Assembly (NCBI GenBank): GCA_963778845.1 | Contig: CAVZVW010000001.1 | Span: forward strand, 372,001-436,000 | DNA length: 64,000 nucleotides | Direction of reading: 5' to 3' | Source: CAVZVW01 sp963778845 | GTDB lineage: Bacteria; Actinomycetota; Actinomycetes; Actinomycetales; Kineosporiaceae | Part shown: one piece after another, positions 25,734-35,638 of the stretch | How positions within the stretch are numbered: the first letter of the stretch is position 1 | Layout of the letters: each line of letters opens with the position of its first letter | Translations under genes and position numbers: made by a program | The notes under the pieces: model-generated | Database searches by the model: none | Told to the model about the DNA's origin: nothing | Seen by the model: the letters and a program-made list of their open reading frames with translations, nothing else

Positions 25734-26531
25734 TCAGCGGCGCGTCTGCAGGTTCGCGTCGATCGCCTCGGCACACGTTCGCAGCTGGGGCAGGATCTGC
25801 TTCTGCAGCGTCGCCAGCGACACCCGCGCCGCGTGAGCCGAGGTGTTCACCGCCGCCACCACCTCGCCGTCGGCATCGTGCACGGGGACGGCGACCGAGC
25901 GCACACCGTCCTCGAGCTCCTGGTCGAGCACGGCGAACCCCTGCCCGCGCACGCGCATGATCTCGGCACGAAGGGCCGTGCGGTCAGTGATCGTGTGCTG
26001 CGTGCGACCCGGCAGGGCTGCCGAGGAGAGGTAGGCGTCGAGCTCGGCGTCCGGCAGCGAGGCCAGCATCACCCGCCCCATGGAGGTGCAGTAGGCAGGC
26101 AGGCGAGTGCCCACCGACAACCGGATCGTCATGATCCGGTTCGTGGACGCCCGGGCGATGTAGACGATGTCGTCGCGGTCCAGAACGCTGGCGCTGCACG
26201 ACTCGTGCACGGTGTCGGCGAGCCGCTCCAGGTGGTCCTGCGCGATCTCGGCGATGCTGAGCGAGGAGAGGTAGGCGTAGCCCAGCTCCAGGGTGCGCGG
26301 CCTCAGGAAGAACTGTCTACCGTCACTGCCCACATAGCCGAGGGTCTCCAGCGTGATCAGGTAGCGGCGGGCCGCCGCTCGCGTCATCCCCGTCTGCTTG
26401 GCCACGTCGGAGAGGGTCTGCCGGGGCCGGGTGTCGGAGAAGACGCGGATCACCGCGAGACCCCGGTCGAGGGCCTGCACGAACTCGACCGGGTGAACCA
26501 CGCCGGTGCTCGGTGCGGGTTGGCCGGACAT
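25734..26531 (-). CDS. IclR-family transcriptional regulator of the aromatic cluster
   Basis: The 265-aa protein has an N-terminal winged helix-turn-helix (QALDRGLAVIRVF, then LSDVAKQTGMTRAAARRYLITLETLGYV) and an IclR effector domain with DRDDIVYIARAS, GTRLPAYCTSMGRVMLAS and FAVLDQELEDGVRSVAVPV. It resembles the PcaR/PobR-type subgroup controlling aromatic catabolism. It is divergent from the hydroquinone dioxygenase genes, and two matching palindromic sites lie in the shared intergenic region, so it is the probable regulator of that operon and of itself. ATG at 26531 is used; GTG at 26537 is also possible. Confidence 0.9.
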   Translation of the reverse strand: MSGQPAPSTGVVHPVEFVQALDRGLAVIRVFSDTRPRQTLSDVAKQTGMTRAAARRYLITLETLGYVGSDGRQFFLRPRTLELGYAYLSSLSIAEIAQDHLERLADTVHESCSASVLDRDDIVYIARASTNRIMTIRLSVGTRLPAYCTSMGRVMLASLPDAELDAYLSSAALPGRTQHTITDRTALRAEIMRVRGQGFAVLDQELEDGVRSVAVPVHDADGEVVAAVNTSAHAARVSLATLQKQILPQLRTCAEAIDANLQTRR

Positions 26532-26608
26532 GCGCACCCACCCCTCGACTCACCCGATGCACCACGCGAGGCGCCCGCCACGGCGCGCCCGTTTCGCCGC
26601 GCATCACT

Positions 26609-26624
26609 GTACGGCATACGAACA
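26609..26624. promoter_or_regulatory. IclR-type operator site 1
   Basis: GTACGGCATACGAACA is an imperfect palindrome. Its complement, TGTTCGTATGCCGTAC, matches the second site's complement TGTTCGCATGGCGAAC at 13 of 16 positions. It is nearer the IclR gene, consistent with autoregulation. Confidence 0.55.
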
Positions 26625-26708
26625 CTCAGTCGTTGAGCGAACTCAGCCCCCAGGCTGTTGACAGTCGTCGCGCGGCGGCGCCACGATCTGTTCTGAAGTC
26701 GTACGCAC

Positions 26709-26723
26709 GTTCGCCATGCGAAC
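26709..26723. promoter_or_regulatory. IclR-type operator site 2 (perfect palindrome)
   Basis: GTTCGC-CAT-GCGAAC is a perfect inverted repeat with a 3-bp spacer, 42 bp before the start of the dioxygenase small-subunit gene and 46 bp after the TTGACA element. The position fits control of the catabolic operon. Confidence 0.65.
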
Positions 26724-26764
26724 ACCAGGACGTCCACACCCGCCAGGCATCCAAGGAGGACGGC

Positions 26765-27301
26765 GTGACCGCTGGCAGGCTCACCCGGTCGGGCAGCACG
26801 GAGGCCGCGACCTACACCACGCGATTCGGCTCCCTCGCCGACTACGAGAAGGGCGGGGTGGAGCTCATCAACGACGACGCCCGGCACTACGCCTTCTCGA
26901 ACGTGTTCGACGTGGCGAGCAAGAGCAAGCCCTGGGAGAAGGTCGCCGTGGGCAAGAACTTCGAGTACGTGCTCGAGGCAGTCCGGGCGGAGGGTACGTC
27001 GCCCTGGCGCACCGCGGCACACGACGAGTTCGTCCTGTGCATGGACGGCGAGGTCGTGGTCGACCTCGTGAAGCTCGACGCCACACCACTGCCCGCCGAC
27101 GCCCAGGGCTCCATCGCGCTGGACGGCGAGCCGCAGGGCCGCCGCATGGGGCGGATCACCCTGCGCCGCGGGCACCAGGGGCTGCTACCAGCCGGTTCGG
27201 CCTACCGGTTCACCGCCACCGTGACCGGTGTGCTCATCATCCAGACCATCCTCGGCCCTGACACCAAGCTTCGGTGGGCCGAGATCTGCCAGACCGTCTG
27301 A
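26765..27301 (+). CDS. hapC: Hydroquinone 1,2-dioxygenase, small subunit
   Basis: This 178-aa protein is followed 23 bp later by the 329-aa large subunit, the size pair of two-component hydroquinone dioxygenases (HapCD, PnpCD). Recognisable segments are FSNVFDVASKSKPWEKVAVGKN, AAHDEFVLCMDGEVVVDLVKL and GRITLRRGHQGLLPAGSAYRF, a cupin-like fold. The small subunit is structural, with the iron site carried by the large one. GTG at 26765 follows AGGAGG. First gene of the operon, downstream of two IclR-type sites. The identification rests on partner, size and pathway context as well as sequence. Confidence 0.8.
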   Translation: MTAGRLTRSGSTEAATYTTRFGSLADYEKGGVELINDDARHYAFSNVFDVASKSKPWEKVAVGKNFEYVLEAVRAEGTSPWRTAAHDEFVLCMDGEVVVDLVKLDATPLPADAQGSIALDGEPQGRRMGRITLRRGHQGLLPAGSAYRFTATVTGVLIIQTILGPDTKLRWAEICQTV

Positions 27302-27324
27302 GCCACGAAGGAGTGCCACGGGCC

Positions 27325-28314
27325 ATGACCACCACAGCCGACAGCGTCACCGTGATCTCGGGCGAGCCCACCGCGCAGGGATACCGGACCTACACCCTGG
27401 GTCAGTTCCACTTCCACCGCGACGAGTACTTCGCCTACCTCTCCTGGCCCACGGGCAGCCACATCATGAGCGTCGACGCGTTCCTGCGTGCCCTGCAGCG
27501 CGACGTCGCGTGGGACTTCTTCTACGGCGTCGTGAACTTCGACGGCGTCTTCGGCACGGTCAACCACTACGGCACCGTGGACATCTTCGCCGGACGCTAC
27601 AACGACGCCTACCGCAAGGCGGAGCTCGACTACTCCGAGAACATCGAGACCCCTCAGATCCGCGAGACGTTCAAGGCGATCCTGGCCGACTGGACCAACG
27701 AGTCCTTCGACCCGTTCGCCTCCCCTCACGAGACCGGCCCGGCGTTCGGCATCAAGACCGGCAGCAACCTCGCGGCGATCACCCGGCGTCGGGTCGCTGC
27801 CAACCGTATGGTCGCCGTCCCCGGCGACGAGGCTCTTCGCAGCGACGAGAACGGCCACCCGGTCAACCGCATGTTCCTCGACGTCCCCCAGGACGAGCCG
27901 CTCGTCGAGGCCGAGCCCGGCTTCGAGGGCGAGGTGGCGGCCTTCAACCTGTTCGCCTACCTGTCGCGCTCGCAGGTCACATGGAACCCCAGCGTCGTCA
28001 GCGCCTGCAAGGACTCGCTGTTCTGCCCGACGACCGAGGAGTACATCCTGCCGATCATCCACGGCAACGACCGGGTCGAGTGGTTCGTCCAGCTCAGCGA
28101 CGAGATCGCGTGGGACGTCGAGGACCGCGACTCCGGGGGCATGCGCAGCCGCGTGGTCATGAAGGCCGGCGACGTCTGCGCCATGCCCGCCGACATCCGG
28201 CACCAGGGGTACTCCCCCAAGCGGTCGATGCTGCTCGTCTGGGAGAACAACTCCTCCAAGGTGCCCGAGCTCATCGCGAGCGGGCAGGCACCGACCTATC
28301 CTGTCGACTTCTGA
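27325..28314 (+). CDS. hapD: Hydroquinone 1,2-dioxygenase, large (iron-binding) subunit
   Basis: The 329-aa protein carries the candidate Fe(II) site IIHGNDRVEWF, giving His246, Asn248 and Glu252, with His293 in DIRHQGYSP. This H-x-N-x3-E spacing matches the ligand set I recall for PnpD of the 4-nitrophenol pathway, with a constant offset of ten residues. The enzyme opens hydroquinone between C1 and C2 to 4-hydroxymuconic semialdehyde using O2. The next genes (dehydrogenase, CoA-transferase, maleylacetate reductase) process that product in order. ATG at 27325 has GAAGGAG about 12 bases upstream. Confidence 0.85.
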   Translation: MTTTADSVTVISGEPTAQGYRTYTLGQFHFHRDEYFAYLSWPTGSHIMSVDAFLRALQRDVAWDFFYGVVNFDGVFGTVNHYGTVDIFAGRYNDAYRKAELDYSENIETPQIRETFKAILADWTNESFDPFASPHETGPAFGIKTGSNLAAITRRRVAANRMVAVPGDEALRSDENGHPVNRMFLDVPQDEPLVEAEPGFEGEVAAFNLFAYLSRSQVTWNPSVVSACKDSLFCPTTEEYILPIIHGNDRVEWFVQLSDEIAWDVEDRDSGGMRSRVVMKAGDVCAMPADIRHQGYSPKRSMLLVWENNSSKVPELIASGQAPTYPVDF

Positions 28315-28322
28315 CCGGACCG

Positions 28323-29805
28323 ATGCAGCCCGCACCGATGCAGACGCGTCTGCTCATCGGGGGCCGTTTCGTCGACGGCCTCGAGTCGGCCACGATCGAC
28401 GTCCACGACCCGCATGACGGGAGCCTTGTCGCGCAGGTGGCCCAGGCACGCGAGGCGGACGTCGACCGGGCCGTCGAGGCCGCAGGTGCGGCCTTCGACG
28501 GGTGGCGTCTCACCCCGGCGTCCGAGCGTGGCCGGCTGCTGCTGCGCCTGGCCGACGCGATCGAGGCGGACGCCGCGCAGCTGGCCCTGCTGGAGACCCG
28601 CGACACCGGGCACCCGATCCGCGACACCGCCGGCCTCGACGTCCCTCGCACCGCGGCGACGTTCCGGTACTTCGGCGGCATGGCAGACAAGTACCAGGGG
28701 TCGGTCATCCCGGTGGAGCGCGGCTTCCTCGACTACGTGGTGCGCGAGCCGCTCGGCGTGGTGGGCCAGGTCGTGCCGTGGAACTTCCCCGTGATGTTCA
28801 CCAGCTGGAAGATGGGCCCCGCCCTCGCAGCGGGCAACACGGTGGTCCTCAAGCCGGCCGAGCTGACGCCGTTGAGCGCGTTGCGCGTCGGCGAGCTGCA
28901 TGACCGAGGTGGGCTTCCCGCCTGGTGTGGTCAACATCGTCCCGGGCTACGGTGCGACGGCGGGGGCGCGCCTGGCGACGCACCCGGGCATCGCCAAGAT
29001 CTCGTTCACGGGCTCGACTCCGGTCGGCTCGGGGATCGCCGCGGCAGCGGCCGGCACCCTCAAGCGCGTCCACCTCGAGCTCGGCGGCAAGGGTGCCAAC
29101 ATCGTCTTCCCCGACGCCCCCATGGACGCCGCCGTGAACGGCACGGCCTTCGGTGTGTTCCACAACCAGGGCCAGGCCTGCATCGCCGCCAGCCGGCTCA
29201 TCGTGCACGAGGACGTGGCCGAGGAGTTCCTCGAGCGGCTGGTGGCCCTCGCCGCCTCGATCCGCCTCGGTGACCCGAAGGACCCGGCAACCGAGATGGG
29301 CCCGCTGACCTCACCCGCGCACCGTGACCGGGTACTCGCCTACGTCAAGGTCGCCGTCGACGAGGGTGGGGAGATCCTCACCGGCGGAGCGGCGCCCAGC
29401 GACCCTGCCCTGGCCGGCGGGTGTTACGTGCAGCCGACCGTGGTACGCGCCGACCACACCTCGCGCGTCGCCCGCGAGGAGGTCTTCGGCCCGTTCATGA
29501 CCGTGCACACGTTCCGCACCGACGACGAGGCGCTGCAGATCGCGAACTCGGTCGAGTACGCCCTCGGTGCCGGGCTGTGGACCACGCAGCTGTCGCGGGC
29601 CCACCGCGTGGCCCGCGACCTGCGCGCGGGGATGGTCTGGGTCAACTCCTACAAGCGGGTCAACCCCGGCTCGCCCTTCGGCGGCATGGGCTCCTCCGGC
29701 TACGGCCGCGAGATGGGCTTCGAGGCGATGCACGAGTACACCGAGGCCAAGGCGATCTGGGTCAACGTCGACGCGGCGCTCCCGCCGTTCTACCCCCGAG
29801 GTTGA
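28323..29805 (+). pseudogene. Aldehyde dehydrogenase (4-hydroxymuconic semialdehyde type), one frameshift
   Basis: The two halves of an ALDH of about 490 aa lie in different frames. The first runs from ATG 28323 (or 28338), with VPWNFPVMFTSWKMGPALAAGN and VLKPAELTPLSALRVGEL. The second begins MTEVGFPPGVVNIVPG at 28900 and contains catalytic Glu in HLELGGKGANIVF and catalytic Cys in NQGQACIAASR. The break is at 28896-28899, where one base seems extra (GAGCTGCATG). Both halves are conserved to the end. In pathway order it would oxidise 4-hydroxymuconic semialdehyde to maleylacetate. Whether the break is real decay or a sequence error cannot be told here. Confidence 0.85.
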
Positions 29806-29809
29806 GCCG

Positions 29810-30673
29810 ATGGCCGAGATCACCAGCCTGCGCGAGGCGGTCGCGGGCCTCGTCCACGACGGGGACACGCTGGCGCTGGAGGGCTTCACCCACCTGATCC
29901 CGCACGCGGCCGGGCACGAGATCCTGCGTCAGGGTCGCACCGACCTCACCCTCGCCCGCATGACACCGGACATCGTCTACGACCAGATGATCGGGGCGGG
30001 CGCCGTCCGACGCCTGGTGTTCTCCTGGGGCGGCAACCCTGGTGTCGGGTCGCTGCACCGGTTCCGCGACGCCGTCGAGCGAGGCTGGCCCCGCCCGCTG
30101 GAGCTCGAGGAGCACAGCCACGCAGGCATGGCCGCGCGCTATGTCGCCGCGGCCGCGGGCCTGCCCTTCGGGGTGCTCCGCGGCTACGTCGGCACCGACC
30201 TGCCCGCGCACACGAGGAACATCGCGGCCGTGCAGTGCCCGTTCACGGGGGAGGGTCTGATGGCGGTCTCGGCGCTGCACCCCGACGTCACGGTCATCCA
30301 CGCGCAGCAGGCCGACCGGCAGGGCAACGTCGGCCTGTGGGGGATCCAGGGCGTGCAGAAGGAGGCCGTGCTCGCCGCTCGCGCCTCCATCGTGACCGTC
30401 GAGGAGATCGTGGACGAGCTCGACCCCCGCGTGCGCGTCGTCCTGCCCTCCTGGGTCGTCAGCGCAGTCGCCGTCGTGCCGCACGGGGCACGGCCCTCCT
30501 ACGCCCACGGCTACTACGACCGGGAGAACGCCTTCTACACGGCGTGGGACGGGCTCAGCAGGGACCGGGAGACCTTCGGTACCTGGTTGCGCGAGAACGT
30601 GCTCGAGGCCGAGGATTTCGCCGACCACCTGCGCCGCATCGGTGCGGACGACGCGGCGGGGGTCAGGGCGTGA
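29810..30673 (+). CDS. CoA-transferase subunit A (glutaconate/3-oxoadipate type)
   Basis: The 287-aa protein belongs to the class I CoA-transferase alpha family, glutaconate-type by length. Visible segments are DTLALEGFTHLIPHAAGHEI, VRRLVFSWGGNPGVGSLHRF, EEHSHAGMAARYVAAAAGLPF and HAQQADRQGNVGLWGIQG. In this operon the expected reaction is transfer of CoA from succinyl-CoA to 3-oxoadipate, the product of maleylacetate reductase. The catalytic Glu sits in the partner subunit. ATG at 29810 is 5 bp after the ALDH stop, and the end overlaps subunit B by GTGA. Confidence 0.85.
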   Translation: MAEITSLREAVAGLVHDGDTLALEGFTHLIPHAAGHEILRQGRTDLTLARMTPDIVYDQMIGAGAVRRLVFSWGGNPGVGSLHRFRDAVERGWPRPLELEEHSHAGMAARYVAAAAGLPFGVLRGYVGTDLPAHTRNIAAVQCPFTGEGLMAVSALHPDVTVIHAQQADRQGNVGLWGIQGVQKEAVLAARASIVTVEEIVDELDPRVRVVLPSWVVSAVAVVPHGARPSYAHGYYDRENAFYTAWDGLSRDRETFGTWLRENVLEAEDFADHLRRIGADDAAGVRA

Positions 30674-31457
30674 GCGGCACGCTCGACTCCGTGGCGACCG
30701 CCGACGAGATCATGACGGTGGTCGCGGCGCGCGAGCTGCACAGACGGCTCCGTCTGCTTCGTTGGCATCGGGCTGCCGAGCACGGCGGCGAACCTGGCTC
30801 GTCGCCTCCACGCACCGCACACGGTGCTGATCTACGAGTCGGGCACGATCGGCGCCAAGCCGACCCGCCTCCCGCTCTCGATCGGGGACGGCGAGCTCGC
30901 CGACACCGCGGACGCCGTGGTGAGCGTCCCCGAGATCTTCGCGTACTGGCTGCAGGCGGGGCGGGTGGATGTCGGCTTCCTGGGTGCCGCCCAGATCGAC
31001 CGGTTCGGCAACATCAACACCACCGTCGTCGGCCCCTACGACAGCCCGACCGTCCGCCTCCCCGGAGCCGGCGGTGCACCCGAGATCGCCGCGAGCGCCC
31101 GTCGGACCATCTTGACCCTGCGCCACAACCGGCGGGCGTTCGTGCAGTCGCTGGACTTCCGCACGAGCGTCGGGCACCTCGACGGCGGCGACTCCCGCGC
31201 CCGGCTGGGGCTGCCCGGCCTCGGCCCGGCGGCAGTGATCACCGACCTGGGCGTGCTGCGCCCGCACCCCGTCTCTCGCGAGCTCGTGCTGACCGCGGTG
31301 CACCCGGGCCGCACCGTGGACGAGGCCCGCGCCGCGACCGGATGGCCGCTGCGTCGTGGCCGAGCCCGTCGCGGTCACGGAGCCGCCGACAGGCGGGGAG
31401 CTGGCCGAGCTGCGGCGGCTCACCTCCGCCGCGGCGGCGGGTGGGCGCGATGCCTGA
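30670..31457 (+). pseudogene. CoA-transferase subunit B, two apparent frameshifts
   Basis: GTG at 30670 overlaps subunit A. The first 24 codons (ending VVAARELH) lead into a break at about 30739-30742. The next frame reads GSVCFVGIGLPSTAANLARR and contains the catalytic-Glu region VLIYESGTIGAKPTRLPLS, then VGFLGAAQIDRFGNINTT. A second break at about 31356, possibly a lost GG in a G-run, restores the ending VVAEPVAVTEPPTGGELAELR to the stop at 31455-31457. Both breaks are +1. Otherwise the sequence is a full-length subunit of about 260 aa. It overlaps the start of the maleylacetate reductase gene. Confidence 0.8.
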
Positions 31458-32691
31458 CGCCGTCCACGACCCCACGCCGCGCGACTTCGTCCACGACCCC
31501 ACGCCGCGCGACTTCGTCCACGACCCAACGCCGCGCGACTCGTCCACGACGCGCGACTTCGTCCACGACGCCGCGGCCGTCCGGGTCGTCTTCGGGGCCG
31601 GTTCGCTGGCCCGCGTCCCCGACGAGATCGACCCGTCTCGGGGCCCGTCGGGTGATGCTCGTCTCGGGCGGGCCCGAGGCCGAGCACGCCCAGGCCCTGG
31701 CGCACGCGCTGGGCGAGCGCCTCGCGACGCGCTGGACCGACGTCGTCATGCACGTCCCCGTCGAGGTGGCCGCACGAGCGGTCGCCGCCGCCCGCGACCA
31801 CGAGGTCGACCTGGTCGTGGCCCTGGGCGGCGGCTCGGCGACGGGGATGGCGAAGGCGGTGGCCAAGGAGACGTCGCTGCCGGTCCTCGCCGTGCCCACG
31901 ACCTACGCCGGCTCGGAGATGACGCCGATCTGGGGGCTCACGCAAGCCGCCCGCAAGGTCACCGGGCGGGATCCGCGCGTGCTGCCGCGCGTGGTCGTCT
32001 ACGACCCGACGCTGACGCTGTCGCTGCCCGCCGGCAATCTCCGCGGCCAGCGGCATGAACGCCCTCGCACACTGCGTCGAGGGGCTCTACGCGCAGGGGG
32101 TCTCGCCGGTGACCACCCTGCTGGCGCAGGAAGGCGTGCGCGCGCTCGCGGCGTCCCTCCCCCGCGTCGTGCGCGACCCCGGCGACCTCGCGGCACGCTC
32201 TGAGGCGCTGTACGGGGCCTGGCTGGCCGGCTGGACCCTCGGCACCGCAGGGATGGGTGTGCACCACAAGGTCTGCCACACGCTTGGTGGCACCTACGAC
32301 CTGCCGCACGCCGGGGTGCACTCGGCGGTCCTGCCGTACGCGACCTGGTTCAACGCCGCTGCCGCGCCCCGGGCGATGCGCGCCGTCACACAGGCCCTTG
32401 CCGCTGCGGGGCGTTCCTCGTCCGACGCCGCCGGCGGCCTCTGGGACCTCGCCCGCGACATCGGCGCCCCGACGTCGCTGGCCGAGCGTGGGGTTCCACG
32501 CGGAGGACGTCGCCGCCGCCGCCGAGCTGATCGCCGCGAGCCGGCCCAGCAACCCCAGGCCGGTCGACGCGGCGGGCGTGCGAGCCCTGCTGCTCGCCGC
32601 TCTGTCCGGTGACCGGCCGGGGCCGGCGCACTACCCGTCGGCACCCGCACCGCCGATCCCCAGCCCCCCGACCCTGCCGTCCATCCCCTGA
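31450..32691 (+). pseudogene. Maleylacetate reductase, three apparent frameshifts
   Basis: An iron-type alcohol dehydrogenase fold characteristic of maleylacetate reductase: RRVMLVSGGPEAEHAQALA, VVALGGGSATGMAKAVAKE, LAVPTTYAGSEMTPIWGL, MNALAHCVEGLYAQG, and GMGVHHKVCHTLGGTYDLPHAGVHSAVLPY with the conserved His residues. It reduces maleylacetate to 3-oxoadipate with NAD(P)H. Three +1 breaks occur at about 31632, 32036 and 32488, each explained by one extra base (for example CCC for CC in GACCCGTC). The N-terminus carries an unusual HDPTPRDFV repeat. The whole would be about 410 aa, longer than the usual 350-360. Confidence 0.85.
31461..31571. repeat. 27-bp tandem repeat at the 5' end of the maleylacetate reductase gene
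   Basis: Three nearly perfect 27-bp units starting at 31461, 31488 and 31515 encode DFVHDPTPR, followed by a shortened fourth unit. They sit before the family's conserved region, so they add about 35 residues to the N-terminus. Confidence 0.85.
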
Positions 32692-32728
32692 CGGTTGGTC
32701 AACCATCAACGTCCGAGAAGGAGAACAC

Positions 32729-34052
32729 ATGAGGATCCGGAGGGCGGCGAGACTGCTCGCCGTCATCGCGTCGTCCGGCCTGCTCATCACGGCCTGTGGC
32801 AGCCTCGACAGCACCGGGAACGGCGGCGGCGGTGCCTCGGGCGCCACGTCGGCAGCGTCGGCGTCTTCGGGCGGGACGGCGACGATCAAGGTCGGCTACG
32901 TGTCCCCGCAGACCGGGCCGCTGGCCGCGTTCGGTGAGGCGGACAAGTTCGTCGTCGACCAGATGACGACCTACTTCAAGGACCACCCGATCAGCGCGGG
33001 CGGGAAGTCCTACACCGTGGAGATCATCCTCAAGGACGCGCAGAGCGACTCCAAGCGTGCCAGCGAGGTGGCCGCCGACCTGATCAACAACGACGGGGTC
33101 ACGTGATCCTTGCCTCGAGCACCCCCGACATCACCAACCCGGTGTCGGACCAGTGCGAGGCCAACGCGGTTCCCTGCATCACGACCGTCGCCCCGTGGCA
33201 GCCGTGGTTCTTCGGGCGCAAGGGCGACCCGAAGAAGCCGTTCGCCTGGACGTACCACTTCTTCTGGGGCCTGGAGGACATCGAGCAGGTCTACATCGAC
33301 ATGTGGATCGCAGGTGAGCACGAACAAGAAGGCCGGCGGCCTGTGGCCGAACGACCCCGACGGCCAGGCGTGGAGCGGCGACTTCCCGAAGGCCGCCAGG
33401 GCTGCGGGCTACACCATCACCAACCCGGGCCTGTACGCCAACGGCACGCAGGACTTCTCCTCGCAGATCTCGAAGTTCAAGGCGGCAGGCGACGAGGTGC
33501 TGCTCGGCGTGCCGATCCCGCCGGACTTCACGACGTTCTGGAAGCAGGCCAAGCAGCAGGGCTACAACCCGAAGATCGCCACGATCGGCAAGGCGCTGCT
33601 GTTCCCGTCCTCGATCGAGGCGCTGGGCGACATCGGCAACAACCTCGGCACCGAGGTCTGGTGGCACCCGACGTCACCGTTCAAGAGCTCGCTCACCGGG
33701 CAGAGCGCCCAGCAGCTCGCAGACGCGTACAGCACCGCCACAGGCAAGGAGTGGACGCAGCCCCTCGGCTTCGTCACACGCCCTCTTCGAGGTGCTGAAC
33801 GCGGCCGTCATCAAGGCCGGCGGCTCGGACAAGCAGGCCATCGCCGACGCCATGAAGACGCTCAGGGTCTCCACGATCGTCGGTGACCTCGACTGGACCA
33901 GCGGGCCGGTGCCCAACGTCGCCAAGACCCCGCTGGCCGGCGGGCAGTGGCGCAAGGCGGCGGGCGGCACGTTCCCCTACGACCTGGTCGTGGTGGAGAA
34001 CAAGCTGGCGCCCATGGTGCCGATGGGCGGCAAGGTCGAGCCGCTCCGGTAG
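32729..34052 (+). pseudogene. LIV-type ABC transporter substrate-binding lipoprotein, three apparent frameshifts
   Basis: ATG at 32729 follows GAGAAGGAG. The lipobox is LLITACGSL, then a Gly/Ser/Ala linker and the type I periplasmic-binding fold (TIKVGYVSPQTGPLAAFGEADKF, LASSTPDITNPVSDQCEAN, FVVDQMTTYFKDHP). Breaks occur at about 33105 (-1), 33312 (+1, GG for G) and 33776 (+1, an extra A), and the last frame ends VPMGGKVEPLR at 34052. The predicted whole is about 440 aa. It precedes livGFHM and should capture the aromatic or related growth substrate; the ligand is unknown. All segments look well conserved. Confidence 0.85.
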
Positions 34053-34206
34053 CGGCCCGCCCGGCCCGGGTGTCCACGAGGGCGTTCGCGAACGGGTCGT
34101 CGGCCGTCCGTCCGGGTGACGGACAGGCGGCCGGCGGCGACCCGATGACGGGTCACGAGGTGATGGTGAGCCCACGGGTGGGCTCCGACGGTGTCGGAGG
34201 TGAGCA

Positions 34207-34947
34207 ATGCAACCGCTCCTGGCGGTGTCCGGGCTGTCGAAGCGGTTCGGCAAGGTGGTGACGGCCGAGGACGTCGAGTTCGAGGTCGCGGCCGGCGAGG
34301 CGCTCGGCATCGTGGGGCCCAACGGCGCGGGCAAGTCCACGCTGCTGAACCTCGTGAGCGGCGTGCTGCGCCCCGACGCAGGAACTGTCACGTTCGACGG
34401 CACCGACATCACCGCCGCCGACCCGGCGGACCGCTGCCGTGCGGGCATCGGCCGCACGTACCAGGTGCCGCGCCCCTTCGGCGACATGACTGTGTTCGAG
34501 AACGTGTTCGTCGCTGCGACATTCGGCAGCGGCCGCCACGGCCGCCTCGGGTACGACGCCGCCCACGAGGCCCTCGCGACGACCGGCCTGATGCCCCTGG
34601 CCAACCGGCCGGCCTCGCAGCTGCGGCTGCTCGACCGCAAGCGCCTGGAGCTGGCCCGGGCTGTCGCCACCGGCCCCAGGCTCATCCTGCTCGACGAGAT
34701 CGCCGGCGGCCTCACCGAGGCAGAGCTTCCCGCGTTGGTCGACAACATCCGGCGGCTGCGCGACTCCGGCGTCTCGGTGGTCTGGATCGAGCACATCGTG
34801 CACGCGCTGGTCTCTGTCGTCGACCGGCTCATGTGCCTCGCGCTCGGTCGCGTGCTCGCCATGGGCGACCCGCACGCGGTGATGCGCGACCCGCAGGTCG
34901 TGGAGGTCTACCTCGGCTCCACCTTCGACATCGAGGAGGCGTCATGA
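34207..34947 (+). CDS. livG: LIV-type ABC transporter ATP-binding protein LivG
   Basis: This 246-aa ATPase has Walker A GPNGAGKSTLLNLVSG, the Q-loop area GRTYQVPRPF, Walker B LILLDEIAGGLTE and the H-loop WIEHIVHAL. The signature segment reads SQLRLLDRKRLELARAVA, in which the usual LSGGQ is replaced, as is common in LivG-type subunits (LxxxxxRRLE). It energises branched-chain-type import with LivF. Start ATG at 34207 follows GGAGGTGAGCA. ATGA overlap with livF. Confidence 0.92.
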   Translation: MQPLLAVSGLSKRFGKVVTAEDVEFEVAAGEALGIVGPNGAGKSTLLNLVSGVLRPDAGTVTFDGTDITAADPADRCRAGIGRTYQVPRPFGDMTVFENVFVAATFGSGRHGRLGYDAAHEALATTGLMPLANRPASQLRLLDRKRLELARAVATGPRLILLDEIAGGLTEAELPALVDNIRRLRDSGVSVVWIEHIVHALVSVVDRLMCLALGRVLAMGDPHAVMRDPQVVEVYLGSTFDIEEAS

Positions 34948-35638
34948 ACCTGCTCGAGGTCGATGCGCTCGACGTCCATTACGGGGACTTCCAGGCCCTC
35001 TACGGGGTCGGCCTGCAGGTGGCCGAGGGCCAGACGCTGGCCGTGATCGGCGCGAACGGTGCCGGCAAGTCCACGCTGCTCAAGACCCTCGCGGGGCAGG
35101 TCAGGGCCACCAGCGGGGAGATCCGGCTGGACGGCGTCGCGCTCGGCCGCCTTCCCGCGCACAAGCGGGTGCCGGGCATCGCGCTCACCCCGGAGGGGCG
35201 GCGGATCTTCGCCAGCCTCACGGTGGAGGAGAACCTCCTCGTCGGGGCCTACCGCGCCAGGAAGGGCCCCTGGACCCTCGACGCGGTCTACGACCTCTTC
35301 CCTTTCGTCAGGCAGCGCCAGGACGCCCTGGGGCGGTCGCTGTCCGGCGGCGAGCAGCAGGCCGTGGCGATCGGGCGGGCGCTCATGTGCAACCCGAGGC
35401 TGCTGCTGCTCGACGAGGTGTCCCTCGGCCTCGCACCCATCGTGGTGACTCAGCTGTACGAGGCGATGCCGCTGATCACCGGCTCGGGCACCACCGTGCT
35501 CATCGTCGAGCAGGACGTGAACCAGGTCATGAAGGTCGCCGACCACGTGCACTGCCTGCTCGAGGGCCGCACGGTGCTGTCCGGCGAACCCGCCGCGCTC
35601 ACGCGCGAGCGGTGGCTCAGGCCTACTTCGGGATCTAG
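34944..35638 (+). CDS. livF: LIV-type ABC transporter ATP-binding protein LivF (frameshift near the end)
   Basis: The 231-codon gene has Walker A GANGAGKSTLLKTLAG, signature LSGGEQQAVAIGRALM, Walker B LLLLDEVSLGLAP and the H-loop region VLIVEQDVNQVM. The expected ending EAVAQAYFGI is read only after a -1 shift at about 35611, where GAGCGG lacks one G of GAGGCGG; the stop is then TAG at 35636-35638. Uncorrected, the frame runs into LivH and gives a false fusion. The shift changes only the last ten residues. The ATG overlaps the livG stop. Confidence 0.9.

Larger units (their letters stand above)
26532..26764. promoter_or_regulatory. Divergent promoter region of the IclR gene and hydroquinone operon
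   Basis: This 233-bp region holds two related operator-like sites (26609-26624 and 26709-26723) and a TTGACA at 26658-26663 that could be a -35 element for the plus-strand operon; no strong -10 hexamer was seen. The ribosome site AAGGAGGA precedes the GTG at 26765. Confidence 0.55.
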
